From Sphaerulina vaccinii (Eukaryota > Ascomycota > Dothideomycetes > Mycosphaerellales > Mycosphaerellaceae), in NCBI GenBank assembly GCA_022570795.1, contig JAKUDP010000002.1:620001-684000 (forward strand): 64,000 nucleotides of DNA, given 5' to 3'. The notes below the pieces were generated by a model, which was given only the letters and a program-made list of their open reading frames with translations, ran no database searches and was not told the DNA's origin. Below, piece by piece: positions 43,086-54,384 of this stretch. The translations under genes were made by a program, and so were the position numbers. Within the stretch, counting starts at the first letter, position 1. The number at the start of each line of letters is the position of its first letter.

Positions 43086-44030
43086 TCGACCACTGATCAG
43101 GCACGAGAGAACCGAGAGAGGGAGAGGGTGTGTTCTTAGGAGAGTGAATGTCAAAAGTGTACAGCGAGGTGTACAGGACTGGCTGTTTATATATGTGATT
43201 TGAGCGTGGAGTACGGATTGATGGGACATCGTATGTATGACTGGGCAACTTTTGGGGATCTTCGAAGTACATATTTCTGGGTTGTGATACGAATAATGTG
43301 ATCTGTTTGATACTCCAGTCGGCTTTTTCGCCTGACGATATCCAGTCATAGTGATGGGATCCTATAGCAGGTGTGTGACACCGACCACTGTGACCACTGC
43401 GACAGAAGAACACGATGTTGATGAAAATTACGACCAGAGCAAGCAAAGACGCGCGCTATATGACCAAAATAACTCGACCAGCCCTGGTCGAATTCAGTCT
43501 TTGAGCTAGGAGCAGGAGTCTTTCCTCTCTCGTTGACGACAGATCCATGATTGAAATCCGTCATTGTTATCGCATGCTCGACCTGGCTACAGCAGTTGTT
43601 CGCGAGAGAAGAGACTAGACGTCACTCGAACTTCGCATTCAATGCGAAGCGTTGTCAAGGAAGCCACTCGCGCTTTCATGGAATAACACAGAGGCCGACT
43701 GGACTGATAAGTCAGCACGTCGTCTATGGTATCTCCAGCTTCAGTAAGCGTCCGCGATTCCGACGTGGCGCCCTCGATCCTTCTGGACTAGACCTTCGAA
43801 ATGCCAAGATCATGCTGTAAGTCGGCCTTTATGACGAGGCCAAACAGGGCGAGCAGACAACACTTTCACTATGACGACTATCCAGGTGCTGGAGATATAA
43901 GTGACAGTATAAGTCAATCCTTCCAGCCCTCTCATCATATCCAACATCTTTAACGGCAACCAAGGTCGCATACGCAAAGAACGAACCTAGCACTACTTCA
44001 CGAGACCACCTCTATACATCCACACCAAAC
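43086..44030. other. intergenic region
   Basis: This lies downstream of the 2025-residue gene and upstream of an NmrA-like gene. Overlapping short ORFs on both strands have no family features. A CA-rich leader precedes ATG 44031. Confidence 0.55.
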
Positions 44031-44972
44031 ATGGCCTCCAAGAAGATCCTTACTGTCTTCGGTTCCACAGGCAACCAAGGCGGCAACGTCATCGATACAA
44101 TACTCTCCCGCCCAGAACTCTCCTCCAAATACGCAATCCGTGGCATAACTCGCGACCCAAGCTCCAAGAAGTCCCAAGCTCTCGCCTCCAAAGGCGTAGA
44201 GCCCGTCAAAGCAGACGCCAACGACCCAGCATCCATCGAAGCTGCTGTCAAAGGTGCCTACGGCGTCTTTGCCATGACAGACTACTGGTCAATCCTCGAC
44301 AAAGCCAAAGAAATCCAGCAAGGCAAATCCATATTTGAAGCTTGTAAGAAAGCTGGAGTCAAGCACCTCGTCTGGAGCAGTTTGCCTTATGTGAGCAAGC
44401 TGAGTGAGGGAAAGTATACTGGAGTCGCGCACTTTGACTCCAAAGCTGAAGTGGAAGAATATATCGAAGCCAACAAAGGCGATATGATAGTCTCTTACTT
44501 CCTCCCAGCCATGTTCATGGACGCGGCGAAGCAAGTCATCCAACCTGGCGAAGATGGCAAGAGTTATTCCATCTCCTTGCCAATTCCGGATCAGAGTATT
44601 CCTTGGCCTTTACTCTCACCATCCCGCGACACTGGCAAATATGTGGTCGGACTTTTCGAAGCTGGCGCGGAAGCCAATGGCGTTGAAGTGCAAGGTGTCA
44701 GCGAGTGGGTCACGCCTAGGCAGGTTGCTAAGCAACTGGAGGCCAAGACTGGAAAGACTACGACTTTCAACTCTATCAGTGGGGAGACTTTTGCGAGCTA
44801 TCTGCCGGAGAACATCAGGGAAGATATGGGACAGATGATGGAGTGGATGGGTGATGTAGGATATTATGGTAAGGGGATGAAGGAGAAGCAGAGTAACAGT
44901 GAGAAGTTTTTGTTGGCTGGGTCTGGGACTGAGTTGACAAAGTGGGAGAAGTTTGTGGAGTTGGAGTTCTAA
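44031..44972 (+). CDS. NmrA-like NAD(P)-binding protein
   Basis: A complete ATG-initiated frame of 313 residues. It opens TVFGSTGNQGGNV, the canonical GxxGxxG NAD(P)-binding loop of the NmrA/HSCARG type. It continues with RGITRDPSSKKSQ, a segment that discriminates cofactor, and VKHLVWSSLP. Human HSCARG (NMRAL1) and fungal NmrA sense the NADPH/NADP ratio and bind regulators, and many fungal paralogues have unknown partners. It is closer to the NMRAL1 pattern than the protein at 11795-12724, which has GxxGxxA. No intron is seen. Neighbours are unrelated. Confidence 0.92.
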   Translation: MASKKILTVFGSTGNQGGNVIDTILSRPELSSKYAIRGITRDPSSKKSQALASKGVEPVKADANDPASIEAAVKGAYGVFAMTDYWSILDKAKEIQQGKSIFEACKKAGVKHLVWSSLPYVSKLSEGKYTGVAHFDSKAEVEEYIEANKGDMIVSYFLPAMFMDAAKQVIQPGEDGKSYSISLPIPDQSIPWPLLSPSRDTGKYVVGLFEAGAEANGVEVQGVSEWVTPRQVAKQLEAKTGKTTTFNSISGETFASYLPENIREDMGQMMEWMGDVGYYGKGMKEKQSNSEKFLLAGSGTELTKWEKFVELEF

Positions 44973-45560
44973 AAAGCTGCCACAAACGCTGCCTAGAATG
45001 CATGCTCCAAATGTCTTGACACTCTAGCATACTTTGAAATCAAGTCGTCTGCGGATATCAGCCCTCCCACACTGAGGGTCCACGCATGAAGTCAGTGCTG
45101 GCGTCCAACTTGGGAGTCGCGACTCGCGAAGTCTCGAAGAAAGCTAACATGCGATGCGACTGCCTCCGGAGACCACGTTTCAGCATCGGGAGAAGCACCG
45201 GACGTCTCGGAGGTACAGGCAGAGCACGCCTGATCATGGAGACTTGCTGATTGGCGCGCAATCTACATTCGATTCGGATGCTGCTCATCGATCGATGCAA
45301 TAGAGAACTCTGGTAAGTTATAGAAGCTTTGGTTGGCAGAACCAGACATGCCGTAGGGCTATATATCAAACTTCAAGAATCGAGCTGACATCTACGGGCT
45401 TTTAGTGGATAACCAGAACATTGACCTTGGCGCTTTGCTTGATGCTGTTCCGCGCCAAAGCATTTAAGAAACAGTCATTCCTGCTCAGATACTTGCTCTT
45501 CCCCTTACACGGTGCTATTGAGAACCGCTAGTGCACAATACGAAATCCCGATACAAGACG
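44973..45560. other. intergenic region
   Basis: This is the downstream DNA of the NmrA-like gene and the leader of the next gene. A minus-strand frame of 76 codons from ATG 45288 is Arg/Pro-rich and lacks family features, so it was not called. Confidence 0.5.
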
Positions 45561-47084
45561 ATGCCTATTGCTAATGAAGATGCTACACCTTGGAACATCT
45601 TCGGAGTGCTCGAACTTGTCAATGTCGAAGCCAATGGCATTACTTGTGTCGCGGAATGGGATGGTCATGATGGCGGAAGGTCCGTGAGGTGTGACAATGA
45701 GATCGCTCAAGATACGCAAGTACAGGCCTGGAAGCAGTTGCTGGATCTACCATGGGGCAGCAAAGATTCCTCAGAATGGAGCGCTGCACTCTGGGATACT
45801 GCGAAGCTGTTGAGTTGTAGCCGACATGATAGTTCCATGCACATAAAGTGTGTTACTATGGCTTGGGCCTCCATCGCTGTGCTCCACACACACAGGGCTA
45901 GGGGCGATCGACTGCTGCTGGGACATGGAGAGTCTGCAACGAGCAATGTTGTCGGAGCGAGCAGGGCGCCAAGACCTCGCCGCGCTACAACGGCCGCGAG
46001 ACCGAGAGTGTTACATGGCGTCCACAGAGCCAGTTCGGCGTTCATGGGACCAAGCAGACCTGCAAAACATGGACGTAGCTCCGGCGACGAGAGCAAGGTA
46101 CCACGCATGGATTCGGCCGCCGACTCCAACAAGACTTCTCCGACAGAGCCAACCAAGGACAAAGTACCAATCGAAGATGACGCGAAGGAGCCAGCAATGT
46201 TCCGCCTTGACGAAGAAGTTCAAACACTCCATGATGCATTGCTTCGAAACTGTAATCTGGAACCACGCTCGGTGCATAGGAGAATAAGATCCTGCAGTGA
46301 TCCGGAAGTCCATATGGATAAGGCTCCTGATACTGAAGCGGTCGGAATTCCTATCAGAAGACAGAGCGCAAGACCAGCGGGAATCCATGTATCAGCTCAA
46401 GAAGATCTGCATAGGGCTGGACGCTGTCAATTGGATTTTCCGTCCATCGATGAGATGGTCGCGCGCGAACATAGCCCTGGTCTCTATGAAGCGAGATTCA
46501 AAAGAGGCCGATCCGAGACGTGGGATGATAATCAGGAATCCGGACGCGAAACCGATGCGTCTCATGACGAGTACGCAGGCGCAGAAGCTGAACGACAACG
46601 TGACCGCGATCGCGCAAATCTGGAAGAGAAAGTCCGCTCGCAAATCGAAGATAACCAGGACATATACGATCCACCCAGTCCTTCATCAATCGACAGGATC
46701 GTTCCAGACTTCGAAACAGTACAGACAAGCTGGGCAGCATATATGCACGACTGGTTCCAGGTCCTCCAGCTTGACGATGATTGTAGCAGTGAGGACCTGT
46801 ACTCGACGCTACCACGACCTGTTTTTGGCTCCGACCTGAAGGCTCAATGTCGAGAATGGCTGTCTGAGCAGTTTGAGCGAGATGTTGCAAGCTTCTTCAG
46901 GAATATGCCAGGAGGCCAAGTTGCTGATAGGGCGGAGTTTCGCAGGAAGTTGAAGGGAGAAGTGGCCAGATGGCACCCTGACAAGTTGGGATATAGATTT
47001 TCGTCTGCACGTCGAAGTGAGAAGGTGATGGAGCTGGCTACTCGCGTCACCCAAGTGATCACTTTGCTGATCGCTAGAGCATGA
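45561..47084 (+). CDS. hypothetical protein with C-terminal J-domain-like HPD motif
   Basis: The frame encodes 507 residues from ATG 45561; the GTG 30 bp upstream is not a credible start. The N-terminal 130 residues contain a compact region (WNIFGVLELVNVEANGITCVAEWDGHDGG). The middle is charged and disordered, with many Arg/Glu/Asp. Near the C-terminus (about 46950-47000) a helix ends in RWHPDKLGYRF, an HPD tripeptide in the place used by J-domains to stimulate Hsp70. The surrounding helices (FERDVASFF, EFRRKLKGEVARWHPDK) fit a divergent J-like fold, a type common in fungal hypothetical proteins. A true J-domain function is not assured. Confidence 0.65.
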   Translation: MPIANEDATPWNIFGVLELVNVEANGITCVAEWDGHDGGRSVRCDNEIAQDTQVQAWKQLLDLPWGSKDSSEWSAALWDTAKLLSCSRHDSSMHIKCVTMAWASIAVLHTHRARGDRLLLGHGESATSNVVGASRAPRPRRATTAARPRVLHGVHRASSAFMGPSRPAKHGRSSGDESKVPRMDSAADSNKTSPTEPTKDKVPIEDDAKEPAMFRLDEEVQTLHDALLRNCNLEPRSVHRRIRSCSDPEVHMDKAPDTEAVGIPIRRQSARPAGIHVSAQEDLHRAGRCQLDFPSIDEMVAREHSPGLYEARFKRGRSETWDDNQESGRETDASHDEYAGAEAERQRDRDRANLEEKVRSQIEDNQDIYDPPSPSSIDRIVPDFETVQTSWAAYMHDWFQVLQLDDDCSSEDLYSTLPRPVFGSDLKAQCREWLSEQFERDVASFFRNMPGGQVADRAEFRRKLKGEVARWHPDKLGYRFSSARRSEKVMELATRVTQVITLLIARA

Positions 47085-47188
47085 AAAGGGTTGGAGTGAA
47101 GTGCAGTGCATAGCCACAGGTTTGGCAAGCTCAGCTCATGATGGATGACGACTTTTGATACCCGTTTGGTAGATGAGCTGTATATAGG

Positions 47189-48754
47189 TCACTCAAGTAT
47201 GACCACTTCTTCATTGAGATTCAGTGACTTCCACAAGGTGGTAGATCCATGCCGACAAGCACTATCTCGCCATAGAAAGTCTCTCAGAAGCATATTGACT
47301 TTGTCCCAGGAAGTCCAGCCGAACTGCACGAGTGTGGCTCGTAGCAGACTCGTGAAGAACACCCGATGTGATGCCCAGAATGCTGTCATACTCGCCACGA
47401 AGAGTGCCCAGATCAAAAGCGGTGCCGCCTCGATGCTTTGCTCATTCATATCAATCCAGAATTCGAGAAGATGTCGAAGCTGTCCGAGGAGTCTCCCAAG
47501 CCAAGGATCAGATGCAGAGACTGGAAAGATAACAGCAATCGAATAGATGGTCAAGGCCAAGCGACATGACTCGTACATAGGTCGAGAGGAGCCTGCTCTT
47601 TCGATGACATCGAGCTGCGACCAGGGCTTGAGCGATAGCAACTCGTGCTGTACGGCACTGCTAAGCTCAGCTATCCAGTAGTCCTCTGAACGACTGACAG
47701 TTCGTCGTGAGAAGTCGTCCAGCATCTTGTCAACTGCTGCGAGACGCTGAAGCGTTGCACAGACAGTATGAGGAAGACCACCAGGGACGTTCCAGGCAAA
47801 TGCAGAACCTTCAGTATCGCTGGCAAGCAGTTGCATTGTGGGGTCGAGCGCTTGTAAATAGAAGTCTGCGTTCCAAATGCTGGGGAATCTTGGCTTTAGC
47901 CCGTTAGAACTTGCATCGATCAGGTCTGCAAGTGCCAGACTTTCATGTAAGCTGGGTAATGTAGTGAACCCTATCAAGCCTCCTCTTCGACTCACCAATT
48001 CAGCTAGGGCCTGCCCGTGAAGTGTGTCACCGGCAAGCCGTCCGAACAGATTTACCCAGCTCAGATTCCGTATATGCGGCTGAAACAGTATCAAAACTTC
48101 TTTGCGTCCAATTGTAGTATCAGTATTCATACGCCAAAGGCTTGAGATGGCCAGTAGAACTGGTTCAATGTCGGAGTTGTCTAGGTGGGTAAGGGCTCGA
48201 CTGACAAGACTGATAGTTTTGCCTCTGTGATAGAGCCGCTGGGGTGATATAGGTCTGCTATTCGTGTAGTCCTGAATCACACCACAAGAGAAGCTCAGAC
48301 AATGATACACAATAGGGTGCTGAAAGAATGAAGCAATCCAGTCTGGTGCATGTCGAGGCTCCAGCCATGTAGCCATCACACATTCGAAGGCGAATTGCGC
48401 CATCTCTGCGGCCTCTGCTGAGTACTCCTTGGGAAACGCATTGATCGCAACGCCTCCGAAGACAGGCTGTAGTGTCTGGGGCACTGAAAGTGGGGGCGTC
48501 TCGACTCCGCGAAAAATCATCATTGCTGCACCATCGTTGGTGAGTAGCATTCGAGCCTGGGTGCTGACCTCGACAGATAGATTACCGGCTTGTTGAGTCT
48601 TCAGCTTTCGTCGATGGCGATTGACCCGAGCAACGTGTGCTCGAGACTGCTTGCTTCGTTGTTTGCCCCTGCCAATGCCATCTTCAACCAAAAACAAGGT
48701 GGATGGCGGTTGTGTTGCTTTAGTGCTCACATCGAGGCCAGGAGATCGATTCAT
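47189..48754 (-). CDS. fungal-specific transcription factor-like protein without a zinc cluster
   Basis: An ATG-initiated frame of 521 residues. A short basic N-terminus (KQSRAHVARVNRHRRKLK) is followed by a helical Leu-rich region that resembles the fungal-specific transcription factor homology domain (for example FQHPIVYHCLSFSCGVIQDY and LLIWALFVASMTAFWASHR). No Zn2Cys6 cluster is present in the frame or just upstream. Many ascomycete proteins of this form exist, with a basic R/K motif replacing the zinc cluster, and they are presumed regulators. The nearest neighbours are the J-like gene (convergent) and catalase (same strand); no functional link is evident. Confidence 0.7.
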   Translation of the reverse strand: MNRSPGLDVSTKATQPPSTLFLVEDGIGRGKQRSKQSRAHVARVNRHRRKLKTQQAGNLSVEVSTQARMLLTNDGAAMMIFRGVETPPLSVPQTLQPVFGGVAINAFPKEYSAEAAEMAQFAFECVMATWLEPRHAPDWIASFFQHPIVYHCLSFSCGVIQDYTNSRPISPQRLYHRGKTISLVSRALTHLDNSDIEPVLLAISSLWRMNTDTTIGRKEVLILFQPHIRNLSWVNLFGRLAGDTLHGQALAELVSRRGGLIGFTTLPSLHESLALADLIDASSNGLKPRFPSIWNADFYLQALDPTMQLLASDTEGSAFAWNVPGGLPHTVCATLQRLAAVDKMLDDFSRRTVSRSEDYWIAELSSAVQHELLSLKPWSQLDVIERAGSSRPMYESCRLALTIYSIAVIFPVSASDPWLGRLLGQLRHLLEFWIDMNEQSIEAAPLLIWALFVASMTAFWASHRVFFTSLLRATLVQFGWTSWDKVNMLLRDFLWRDSACRHGSTTLWKSLNLNEEVVILE

Positions 48755-49230
48755 CTTGGGTTAGACTGCTGAAAGTATGAGACGGGTGTAGCTCCTGAAC
48801 ACATCTCGCAAGGTAGGAAGTGGTCAGATCCAGCAGCATGAAAATGTATCCGGTCCCACCTCCTAGTGGGTGCCATGGACGGAGCTGGCTGGTTGCACGA
48901 CAGCGCGTGGCTTGCATGGTGCATCGGCGTGCGGTCCTTCGACAGGTGCGGTGCTCTTGGAGTGTGCGGTCTGTTCAAGCTTTGTGCATCTCGATTGTTG
49001 TTGCATGTGTTTGAGGTTGATGCACGAGGCTGGAGAAGAATTCTTCAGCTCGGCCGAGGTTGTCAACAGCGGGCCCGAAATCAGCTTGCCCATTGGAGTT
49101 TCATCATATGGGAACGCGAGGGATATGAGAGTGACGATGTGGACTGTACAAGACTGAATACTACTACGGGTCTCTGAAATATAATACAACCTCCATCTCA
49201 TGTCTCGTTACATCATGCCTCTTCAAATCT
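48755..49230. other. intergenic region
   Basis: This lies between the catalase 3' end and the transcription-factor-like gene. Overlapping plus-strand ORFs at 48820-49177 are not protein-like. Nothing else was recognised. Confidence 0.55.
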
Positions 49231-50976
49231 CTACTGAGCCTTTGCAGCGTGGATCTTATGGTGCGTGCCTGCAGTTGGGCCTCCATTGTTCGCAATCGAC
49301 ACAGTCTTGTCCGACATGCCATTGGCAGCTCTGTTCTTCGGGCTGTTGGCCATGCCGTTGTGTGTACCGTTGAAGGTCAAGCCAGCAATGCCCTCATAGC
49401 CCTTGACTCCGGTCGCCTTCTCGAGACGCTCGGCAAGGTCTGGCGAGACTTCACGGAAGATAGCAAGCTGACGCTTGATGATCTCCTCCTTGTGGCAGTT
49501 GCCCATGTGGCCGGAGACGTTTTCGACGAAGCGAGCCTTAGCATCATCGTCGAAGACGTTCTGCCAGAGTGCACGCGCCGCGTTGAAGTCCTCTGGTCGG
49601 ATCTCAGACAAGAAGGTGACTGCGTTGCCGGTGAAGTGGCCGTGAGTCTTGTCGAGGTCGACAGTACGTTCACGGAAGGATACTGGCTGGATCGAGCTCA
49701 AGTATGCCGGTCGTGATCCTTGGTTGTAGAACGCCATGTTTCCATCACGCTGGAAGTTGGCGATCCTGTATGGCACGCGAGGGGCGTTGACAGGTAGTTG
49801 TTGGTAGTTGACACCGATGCGGTGGCGGTGGGTATCTGGGTAGGAAAAGAGACGAGACTGCAGCACTGGGTCGGCACTTGGCTCGATTCCAGGTGGCATG
49901 TGTGCTGGATTGAAAGCAATTTGCTCAATCTCTGCGAAGTAGTTCTTGACGTTCTCGTTGAGGTGGAACTCGCCGACCTTGCGAAGAGGGAATCGCTTCT
50001 GTGGCCAGACGTGCGTCAGATCAAAGATGTTGATCTTGTCATTCTCCCACAGGTCTTCAGCCTCCTTTGCCGTCATGGTTTGCCAGCAGACATCCCAGCC
50101 TGGGTAGTCGCCCTTCTCAATAGCATCATACAGGTCCTTCTGCGAGTAGTCGGGCGAATAGTTTGCAGAGTCTGCTTGTGTGATGAAGCCAGTGCCTTGC
50201 TTGCTCTTCATGTGCATCTGACCATATACCCAATCGCCGTTCTTGTTGACAAGCTTAAGAGTGTGGCCAGCATAGCCGTGCATCTTTCTCCATCCGTCTG
50301 GGATACCACGGTCACCCATGAGAATCATGACCTGGTGGACAGACTCTGGGTTCTGTGAAAGATAGTCCCAGAACATAGTCGAGTCGTCTGCGTGGGTCAA
50401 GTGGGTAGAAGGATCGCGCTTCTGGGTGTGAATGAAGTGTGGGAATTTCGCAGGATCACGCAAGAAGAACACTGGTGTGTTGTTTGCCACCATGTCCCAA
50501 TTGCCCTCCTCAGTGCGGAACTTGACAGAGAAACCTCGAGGATCACGAGCACAGTCGTGGGATCCTGACTCTCCTCCAACAGTCGAGAAACGCACTGTGA
50601 CAGGGCACTTCTTGCCGGCCTTGAAAAGATCTGCCTCGCACAAATCCTCCAGCGAGTCGGTGGTCTGGTAGTAACCATGAGCACCACCTCCCTTAGCGTG
50701 CACGACGCGCTCTGGAATGCGCTCGCGGTCGAAATGAGAGAGCAAATCGATTAAGTGGAAGTCTTGAAGGAGCAGTGGTCCATTCTCGCCAACACGCTGT
50801 GTCTCGTATGGGTGTGCAATCGGCACTCCGTTGCTGGTGCAGTAGACAGTATCCTCGGAGGAGGCATTTCGGTCGTCGTTGTAGTCGCGGTGAATATCAC
50901 CATTGATGCGGCCGTCTGGGCCTCCGTTTGTTGCTGTTGGTGCCATTTTGTCTTTGTGAAGATGTGTGGCGAGCAT
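49231..50976 (-). CDS. monofunctional heme catalase
   Basis: A single frame of 581 residues from ATG 50976; an alternative in-frame ATG lies 30 bp downstream at 50946. Catalytic His is in RVVHAKGGGAHGYY (about residue 93), the distal Asn in VANNTPVFFLRDP (about 165-166) and the proximal heme-ligand Tyr in RLFSYPDTHRHR (about 379). The size and lack of a flavodoxin-like C-terminal domain fit a small-subunit (clade 3 type) catalase that converts hydrogen peroxide to water and oxygen. There is no signal peptide. The C-terminus is Asn/Gly/Ala-rich and ends HAAKAQ, which is not a canonical PTS1, so peroxisomal import is uncertain. The promoter lies in 50977-51359. Confidence 0.96.
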   Translation of the reverse strand: MLATHLHKDKMAPTATNGGPDGRINGDIHRDYNDDRNASSEDTVYCTSNGVPIAHPYETQRVGENGPLLLQDFHLIDLLSHFDRERIPERVVHAKGGGAHGYYQTTDSLEDLCEADLFKAGKKCPVTVRFSTVGGESGSHDCARDPRGFSVKFRTEEGNWDMVANNTPVFFLRDPAKFPHFIHTQKRDPSTHLTHADDSTMFWDYLSQNPESVHQVMILMGDRGIPDGWRKMHGYAGHTLKLVNKNGDWVYGQMHMKSKQGTGFITQADSANYSPDYSQKDLYDAIEKGDYPGWDVCWQTMTAKEAEDLWENDKINIFDLTHVWPQKRFPLRKVGEFHLNENVKNYFAEIEQIAFNPAHMPPGIEPSADPVLQSRLFSYPDTHRHRIGVNYQQLPVNAPRVPYRIANFQRDGNMAFYNQGSRPAYLSSIQPVSFRERTVDLDKTHGHFTGNAVTFLSEIRPEDFNAARALWQNVFDDDAKARFVENVSGHMGNCHKEEIIKRQLAIFREVSPDLAERLEKATGVKGYEGIAGLTFNGTHNGMANSPKNRAANGMSDKTVSIANNGGPTAGTHHKIHAAKAQ

Positions 50977-51359
50977 GGTGGGAGGTGGGGAGTCGATCGC
51001 CTATATAGGTTTTTTGCTTCTTCGATTTGCCACTACGTCAATCTTGCAGTCCGTGAGAAGTGCCGCAGGATTGGCACGCTCGCTTGTCTCAATTTGTACT
51101 GCAGCATTTCTGCGTAGATCAACAATGGATGACGGGTTTTGCTTACTGTAGCTGTCATGACTGGCTCGAATCAGAGAGCCGGCATCCATTTCCCACCCAC
51201 GTTGCCGGGCAGCATCTCGATACATTGAAAATTGGTATGTGTCCCATTGGATAGCATGGCGAGCTCTGCAGCGACTTTTGCAGACAAGACTGCTCGCTCA
51301 CGAGCAATGTGCCTGGTAAACGCGTTTCGCAGACGTCAAAGTGAAGTCATTTCGGCGGG
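50977..51359. other. catalase upstream region
   Basis: This is the upstream DNA of the minus-strand catalase gene. A TATA-like TATATAGG lies at 51002-51009 (plus orientation). No ORF of note was seen. Confidence 0.5.
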
Positions 51360-54209
51360 CTAGGTACGAATGAGGTTAGACGGCAGCGAGGTGGCGGGAT
51401 CGAAGGAGAGAGGTCCGCTCGAGATCGACCATTCAGGTGTCTCGTATTGATAATTTATCCACTTCGTACATCCTTGTGCCTGAGGTGCAGCCATACTTCT
51501 GCCCCATCCCATGGCATCGAAATCCTCACTGAGATGTTGCAAGTCTGCTGCTATCTTGCCCACCTATACCAAGATTGCGGGTCGAGTTGTATGCATTCCA
51601 ATTGACGTTCCGAGCTGGGTGAAGGTGAACAACGTCTGTCTCCTCTTTCGTCGTATCCACAATCAGCATCATCATCCGATTTGGCTCAGCATAGTTTCCG
51701 TAAGACTCGAACAGCTACTTCGGAATGTACAACAACGACTCATGACTGACCGTCTCCTCTCGCTCGAACACCTCCACGATCTCGGTAGACAATGGCAACA
51801 TTTCATCCTTACCGCGCCAGTCCCTGATCCCCTTTGCCTCAAAAGCAGACCGCTGTATCTGATAGAGACCATCAGCTACATATTGCGTCCACCTCCTTCT
51901 CAGCCATCGATTATACCTGGCAATAAACCCGACAAACCATTCAAACACGACTCCAACAAATATTAAGCCAGCTCCGACGACGAACAAGACCAGCAAAGCG
52001 CTCATATCGAAGTTGACTTTGCCCTGCATGTTTCGTACTCGCTGCGTCTCGCACGTAGCTTTCCTACTATCCGCAAGCGGCGGCGTGACATAGGCATAGA
52101 AGTTCGAGTCTTCTGGTCCTGCGGCGATGGAAATCACATATGCCTGCATCTTTGCCAAAGCAATCGAGAACCAGTTCTCTACTTCCAGCTCCCATTGATT
52201 GCTCGGCAAGAAAGCAGTTTGGACTGGGCCATTCAATGTACGTGGCGCTAACATCACAGAGCTGCCGCGTCTGAGCGGCGGATTGCCAATGCCAGAAATC
52301 AGAGAAGAGAGCCCTAGTTTGCCTAGTGTAGCAATTCGTGCCACATTGAGAGCATTGTTGGCTTGCATCAATGCGACTGTGGCATTACCGAGCTGCGAGG
52401 ATGGTACCAATGGTGTACATATATCAGACTCTGGAAGGCAGATCTGGTATTGTTCTGTACAGGCTATCGCGCTCACGAGCCTGGAGGTGGTGTATTGCGT
52501 GGCGTTGTTCTCGCCGACTGTGATGGAGTCGGTTGCTGGGTCTAGGCCGGCAGAGAAGATGGGATCGTATACAGGACGGAAGTATCTGACTGCCCATTGC
52601 GATAAAAACATCAGTGTAACATCAGAATCCTGAGCGGCATATAGTGTGGCGTTGGGAGTCCACTGGACGTTGGAGTTGTCAAGGCCCGATTGCGCAATAT
52701 GCTGGAAAGTGCTGAGGTCTGTTAGTGCTGTATCAGAGAGACCTACGAGGATGACTTACGTGAGCTCGTAGTCCGTCTGGTAAACTGATTGGTATTTTGT
52801 GTACTCGAAGGTATAATTGCTGACTATTGTAGGACCGAACATGTACTGATAGAGAGTCTCATCCGGAGGATAAGCTGCAGCAAGATCAGTGCCAGTGGTG
52901 TTGACCTCAATGAGGTTGCCGGCTGTGATCAGTGGCGAGCAGGTAGCCATTCGCCGATACTTCAGCGACTCATGTTGCGAAGAATTGACGCCAAAGTCTG
53001 TGTTAGAATCAAGTAGACCAGTGTCCAGATGTATCGTTGTCGAGTTGACATCTCTGCAGAGATCACTGTTGGCTCCAAATGGACAATCTCGATTGGTCTT
53101 TTCGAATGGAAGCGACTGTCGCGGAAAGTCCGTACACTTTGTGCCGTCCACGGCATTGTAGCACTGCTGCTTGTAGGTATCGGCCGAGCTGACTAGATCG
53201 ATCTCGTGTTTCTGAAACATTGTGAAGGCATCGTTCCCATTCACTAGGTCGCTTGCATTCAGTAGCATTGTGCCACAGTAAGAAGAATCGGCGAGAAGGA
53301 TATCAGGTCCTGTTCGGGTGTAAATGTAAGGAGCAAACAGTCCGCAGATGAGCCATAGCAAGAATATGCTCACGCAGATCGCCAAGTGCACTACAGTACG
53401 TACTCCAGCTTTTCTGTATCGCTTGTATCCCCACATCATCTGTATGATTGAGGCGGCAGCGCCAGCAGCACCATTGCTGTCACGTAGCATCGCTAGTGTC
53501 TGGTGATGTAAAACGTCCATAGCGCGGCCGGGCTTCTGTCGATCACTGTACAGCATATAGCGAAATATCGGCCAGGTAGATATGGCGACGAGGTGGACCC
53601 AGGTGACAATGGCTGCGCTCATGAAACCAGCAGCCTTCGGTCCCAGTGTAAGAATGAGTTTGTGAAAAGCGTGGTTCCACCATATTCCGATATAGATCGC
53701 CATTGTGAAGCGACCAAATGGCTGTAAGCTTCAGCTGAAATGAGCAGACAGCAACGAGGCTGAGTATCCATGAGGACAATGGCAGTCTGATAAGTATGCC
53801 CAGTCGGTCTCCACGTGGCAGCGGCTCAAGTCAGAACGAGAGCTTGCCAATGCAATCCAAGAAGCTTGTCCTTTGCGCATATGTGAGGCCGCAGCATAGA
53901 GCTGCAGACTCGCTCGGTAAAGGCCGCCATTCGCCATACCAGAATCAAAGTTTTGAAGAACTACAGCCACAAGAAGCCACCCTCAGAGCTGCGTCGCCCG
54001 AAAGATGGCATGTACGTCCTGCCGTCGCAACATGCGACGAGTGTGATTGTTACAAAGTGAGTTGCCAAGTAGAGGCTGTAACGAATCGTGATGAAGCAAC
54101 GCTCGTTGAGTGTAGCAGTCGACAGCAATACGCCAAATGCGCAAGCCTGGCAGATGAAGGATCTGGTGGCGTCTAAATCGTACAGCTCCGGGCCCGAACT
54201 CGAGATCAT
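51360..54209 (-). pseudogene. decayed multi-pass membrane protein gene
   Basis: The best-preserved part is two exons, about 52760-53726 and 51718-52711, joined across a 48 bp intron (donor GTAAGT, CTAAC branch, acceptor CCTCAG). They encode an extracellular, Cys- and N-glycosylation-rich region between hydrophobic helices (GFMSAAIVTWVHLVA, LAICVSIFLLWLICGLFAP, ALLVLFVVGAGLIFVGVVF). Beyond both ends protein-like sequence continues with lesions. TAG 51715-51717 is followed in the same frame by LFESYGNYAEPNRMMML, and a 1-nt frame change near 51568 then leads to KIAADLQHLSEDFDAMGWG. Upstream, TGA 53731-53733 and a frame change near 53960-54000 separate GLYRASLQLYAAA from RSFICQACAFGVLLS. Some of these could be unrecognised introns, but several cannot be spliced with good sites. 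The family is not named; it resembles large fungal membrane proteins of unknown function. Confidence 0.55.
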
Positions 54210-54384
54210 CTGCTGCACAGCCTTTATGTGACTTTATGGTGTTCTCAGTGCTGGTCCAAGTCTCGGTACAGGTCTTCTTCTGCTTAGCCAGAGCCACGCT
54301 CCGCGACATACCCGCCGTGACAGGACACCGAGTGATGACAAAGTCCTGACAGCTTGTGGCTTTCTTGTGCACCTGCATCAGTCC

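Noticed and set aside
45058..45369. Arg/Pro-rich minus-strand ORF of 103 codons
   Set aside because: The only ATG is internal (45288), leaving 76 codons with no family features between two convincing genes.
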